A stretch of DNA of 5,832 nt, from the NCBI GenBank assembly GCA_013695055.1, contig JACDBF010000410.1, positions 1 through 5,832 on the forward strand. Direction: 5' to 3'. The position numbers and the translations under genes are program-made. The DNA is from Actinomycetota bacterium (GTDB lineage: Bacteria > Actinomycetota > CADDZG01 > WHSQ01). Shown here piece after piece: positions 4,207 to 5,832 of this stretch (position 1 is its first letter; each line of letters begins with the position of its first letter). The notes under the pieces are model-generated. The model was not told the DNA's origin, searched no databases, and saw only the letters and a program-made list of their open reading frames with translations.

Positions 4207-5832
4207 CGAGAGCCTAGAGCGCAGGATTTCGGAGTACGACAGAGAGGTCCAAGAGCTTCGCGGACAGCTGAAGCTCCTCGAAGAGGAGCTCGCTTTGAGC
4301 CGCCGCCGGACCGACGCGGCGCCACGGCAGATTCACCTGCTGGAACGTCAGATCGCCGAGGCCCACGCCGAGCTCGAGATGGCGCGCGACAACAACGAAC
4401 GCCTCGCCTCTACGCTCAGGGACGCCCGCGATCAGCTGACCGCCCTCAAGGAAGAAGTCGAGAAGCTGACCCAACCACCTTCCAGCTACGGGATCTTCCT
4501 CGAGCCCCACGAGGATTCCGCCGATGTCTTCACGAACGGGCGCAAGCTGCGCGTGCATGTCTCGCCAGAAGTTCAGATGGGCGAGATCAAGCGGGGCCAG
4601 GAGGTCATGCTGAACGAGGCTCTCAACGTCATCGGCATCCGTGACTTCGAGATCCAAGGAGAGGTCGTGATCCTGAAAGAGGTCCTCGAAGATGGCCTTC
4701 GCGCCCTCGTTACGGCGCGGTCCGACGAGGAGCGCGTGGTCGAGCTGGCACAGCCGTTGCTCGAGATGCGACTTCGAGCCGGAGACAGCTTGCTGCTGGA
4801 ACCCAAATCCGGTCACGTCATCGAACGCCTGCCCAAGCCCGAGGTCGAAGAGCTCATCCTCGAAGAGGTCCCCGACATCGCCTACGAAGACATCGGTGGC
4901 CTCTATCCGCAGATCGAAGAGATACGCGATGCGGTCGAGCTCCCGTTCCTCCATGGCGAGCTGTTCAAAGAGCACGAGCTCGACCCCCCCAAAGGAGTGC
5001 TCCTCTACGGGCCCCCGGGATGCGGCAAGACTCTCGTGGCTAAAGCGGTGGCAAACTCGCTCGCCAAGCAGGTGGCGGCCAAGTACGGGCGCAGCGACCG
5101 CCGCTCATACTTCTTGAACATCAAGGGCCCCGAGCTCTTGAACAAGTACGTCGGCGAGACCGAACGCCAGATACGGCTCATCTTTCAGCGCGCCAAGGAG
5201 AAGTCTGAAGAAGGCGTTCCCGTCATCGTGTTCTTCGACGAGATGGATTCGCTGTTCCGAACCAGAGGCTCGGGCATCTCGAGCGACATCGAGTCGACGA
5301 TCGTCCCGCAGCTGCTCGCCGAGATCGACGGCGTCGAGAGCCTGAAGAATGTGATCGTCGTCGGCGCGTCCAACCGCGAAGACTTGATCGATCCCGCGAT
5401 CCTGAGGCCCGGCCGGCTCGATGTGAAGATCAAGATCGAGCGCCCCAACGAAGAGGCCGCCACCGACATCTACTCGAAGTACCTCACGACCACTCTTCCC
5501 ATCTCTCCCGATGAGATAAAGATCCACGGCTCCACAGAGGCGGCAGTGGCGGCCATCATCGAGGCCACCGTCGCCCGCATGTACTCGGACGAAGACGAAA
5601 ACCGCTTTCTCGAGGTCACCTATGCCAACGGCGACAAGGAAGAGCTTTACTTCAAGGACTTCTCCTCGGGCGCCATGATCGAGAACATCGTGCGGCGCGC
5701 CAAGAAGATGGCCATCAAGCGAGCGATCGCCGGCGGAGGTAAGGGCATCAACGAGCAGGACATGATCTCGGCCATCCATCAGGAGTACCGCGAGAACGAA
5801 GACCTCCCCAACACCACCAACCCCGACGACTG
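4193..5832 (+). CDS. arc: Proteasome-associated AAA ATPase ARC/Mpa, 3' end cut by the window
   Basis: This hexameric AAA ATPase captures pupylated proteins, unfolds them with ATP and feeds them into the 20S proteasome in the cytosol. The 546 visible residues show: a long N-terminal coiled coil (about 1-93, rich in Leu, Glu and Arg heptads) that recruits Pup in Mpa; an OB-fold interdomain (about 98-225); and an AAA module from YEDIGGL (231-237). That module has Walker A GPPGCGKT (273-280), pore loop KYVGE (318-322), Walker B VFFDEMDS (346-353) and LRPGRLD (404-410) with the arginines that reach the neighbouring subunit. The reading frame is still open at 5832. The last visible residues NTTNPDD are followed by TG, which in this family begins a Trp codon (NPDDW), so about 40 C-terminal residues are missing, including the expected QYL end that docks into the proteasome. 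The ATG at 4193 overlaps trmI by 14 nt; a TGA at 4172-4174 rules out upstream starts except GTG at 4190. Downstream genes in other genomes are dop, pup and prcBA; none are visible here. Confidence 0.96.
   Translation, partial: MTVSNESLERRISEYDREVQELRGQLKLLEEELALSRRRTDAAPRQIHLLERQIAEAHAELEMARDNNERLASTLRDARDQLTALKEEVEKLTQPPSSYGIFLEPHEDSADVFTNGRKLRVHVSPEVQMGEIKRGQEVMLNEALNVIGIRDFEIQGEVVILKEVLEDGLRALVTARSDEERVVELAQPLLEMRLRAGDSLLLEPKSGHVIERLPKPEVEELILEEVPDIAYEDIGGLYPQIEEIRDAVELPFLHGELFKEHELDPPKGVLLYGPPGCGKTLVAKAVANSLAKQVAAKYGRSDRRSYFLNIKGPELLNKYVGETERQIRLIFQRAKEKSEEGVPVIVFFDEMDSLFRTRGSGISSDIESTIVPQLLAEIDGVESLKNVIVVGASNREDLIDPAILRPGRLDVKIKIERPNEEAATDIYSKYLTTTLPISPDEIKIHGSTEAAVAAIIEATVARMYSDEDENRFLEVTYANGDKEELYFKDFSSGAMIENIVRRAKKMAIKRAIAGGGKGINEQDMISAIHQEYRENEDLPNTTNPDD

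Noticed and set aside
4214..4975. Long open frame on the minus strand (253 codons) opposite arc
   Set aside because: It lies wholly antisense to the ARC coding region, which has clear family motifs throughout. High GC content and repeated Glu/Leu codons keep the opposite strand free of stops. No recognisable protein features.
5105..5779. Minus-strand open frame of 224 codons opposite the AAA module
   Set aside because: Antisense shadow of the conserved ATPase domain. It has no start context and no family resemblance.
5831..5832. Final TG read as the start of a TGA stop for ARC
   Set aside because: The residues NTTNPDD are followed by Trp in the ARC/Mpa family as I know it, so TG is more likely the start of TGG. 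A stop here would also remove the C-terminal proteasome-docking end.

Overview
The window reads as a high-GC chromosomal segment of an actinobacterium. The main reasons are a proteasome-forming ATPase (ARC/Mpa), which among bacteria is largely actinobacterial, a TrmI-type tRNA methyltransferase directly before it (an order I recall from the mycobacterial proteasome region), and several promoters whose -10 hexamer sits only 7-9 nt before the ATG, as in leaderless actinobacterial mRNAs. The closest genus cannot be told from the sequence. A TtuB/TtuA pair, best known from thermophiles, hints at a thermophilic or deep-branching lineage, but this is an inference.

Layout. Positions 1-39 (minus strand) hold the first 13 codons of a HIT-family protein. 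A 61-bp divergent promoter region separates it from two small, translationally coupled genes of unknown function (101-397 and 397-789). A 113-bp intergenic stretch with a GC hairpin, a 22-bp-period direct repeat and a leaderless-type promoter leads into a predicted membrane-anchored HtrA/DegP-like serine protease with one PDZ domain (903-2042). Next comes a 108-bp intergenic region with two nested inverted repeats and another leaderless-type promoter. It precedes a tightly packed set of overlapping genes on the plus strand: a TtuB-like sulfur carrier (2151-2351), a TtuA-like tRNA 2-thiolase (2348-3340), TrmI tRNA (adenine-58-N1)-methyltransferase (3337-4206) and the proteasomal AAA ATPase ARC/Mpa (4193 to the window edge, 3' end missing).

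How the genes fit together. TtuB would carry activated sulfur as a C-terminal thiocarboxylate, TtuA would place it on U54 in the tRNA T-loop, and TrmI methylates A58 in the same loop. In Thermus thermophilus m1A58 is known to promote 2-thiolation of position 54, so this looks like a T-loop modification operon placed upstream of the proteasome ATPase. The E1-like activating enzyme (TtuC/MoeB type) is not in the window. The points most worth checking are the TtuB C-terminus (GG followed by Ser-Arg rather than a free GG), a slippery G-run at the ttuB/ttuA junction that could fuse the two proteins, the repeated short-spacing promoter architecture, and a palindrome overlapping the ARC ribosome binding site.
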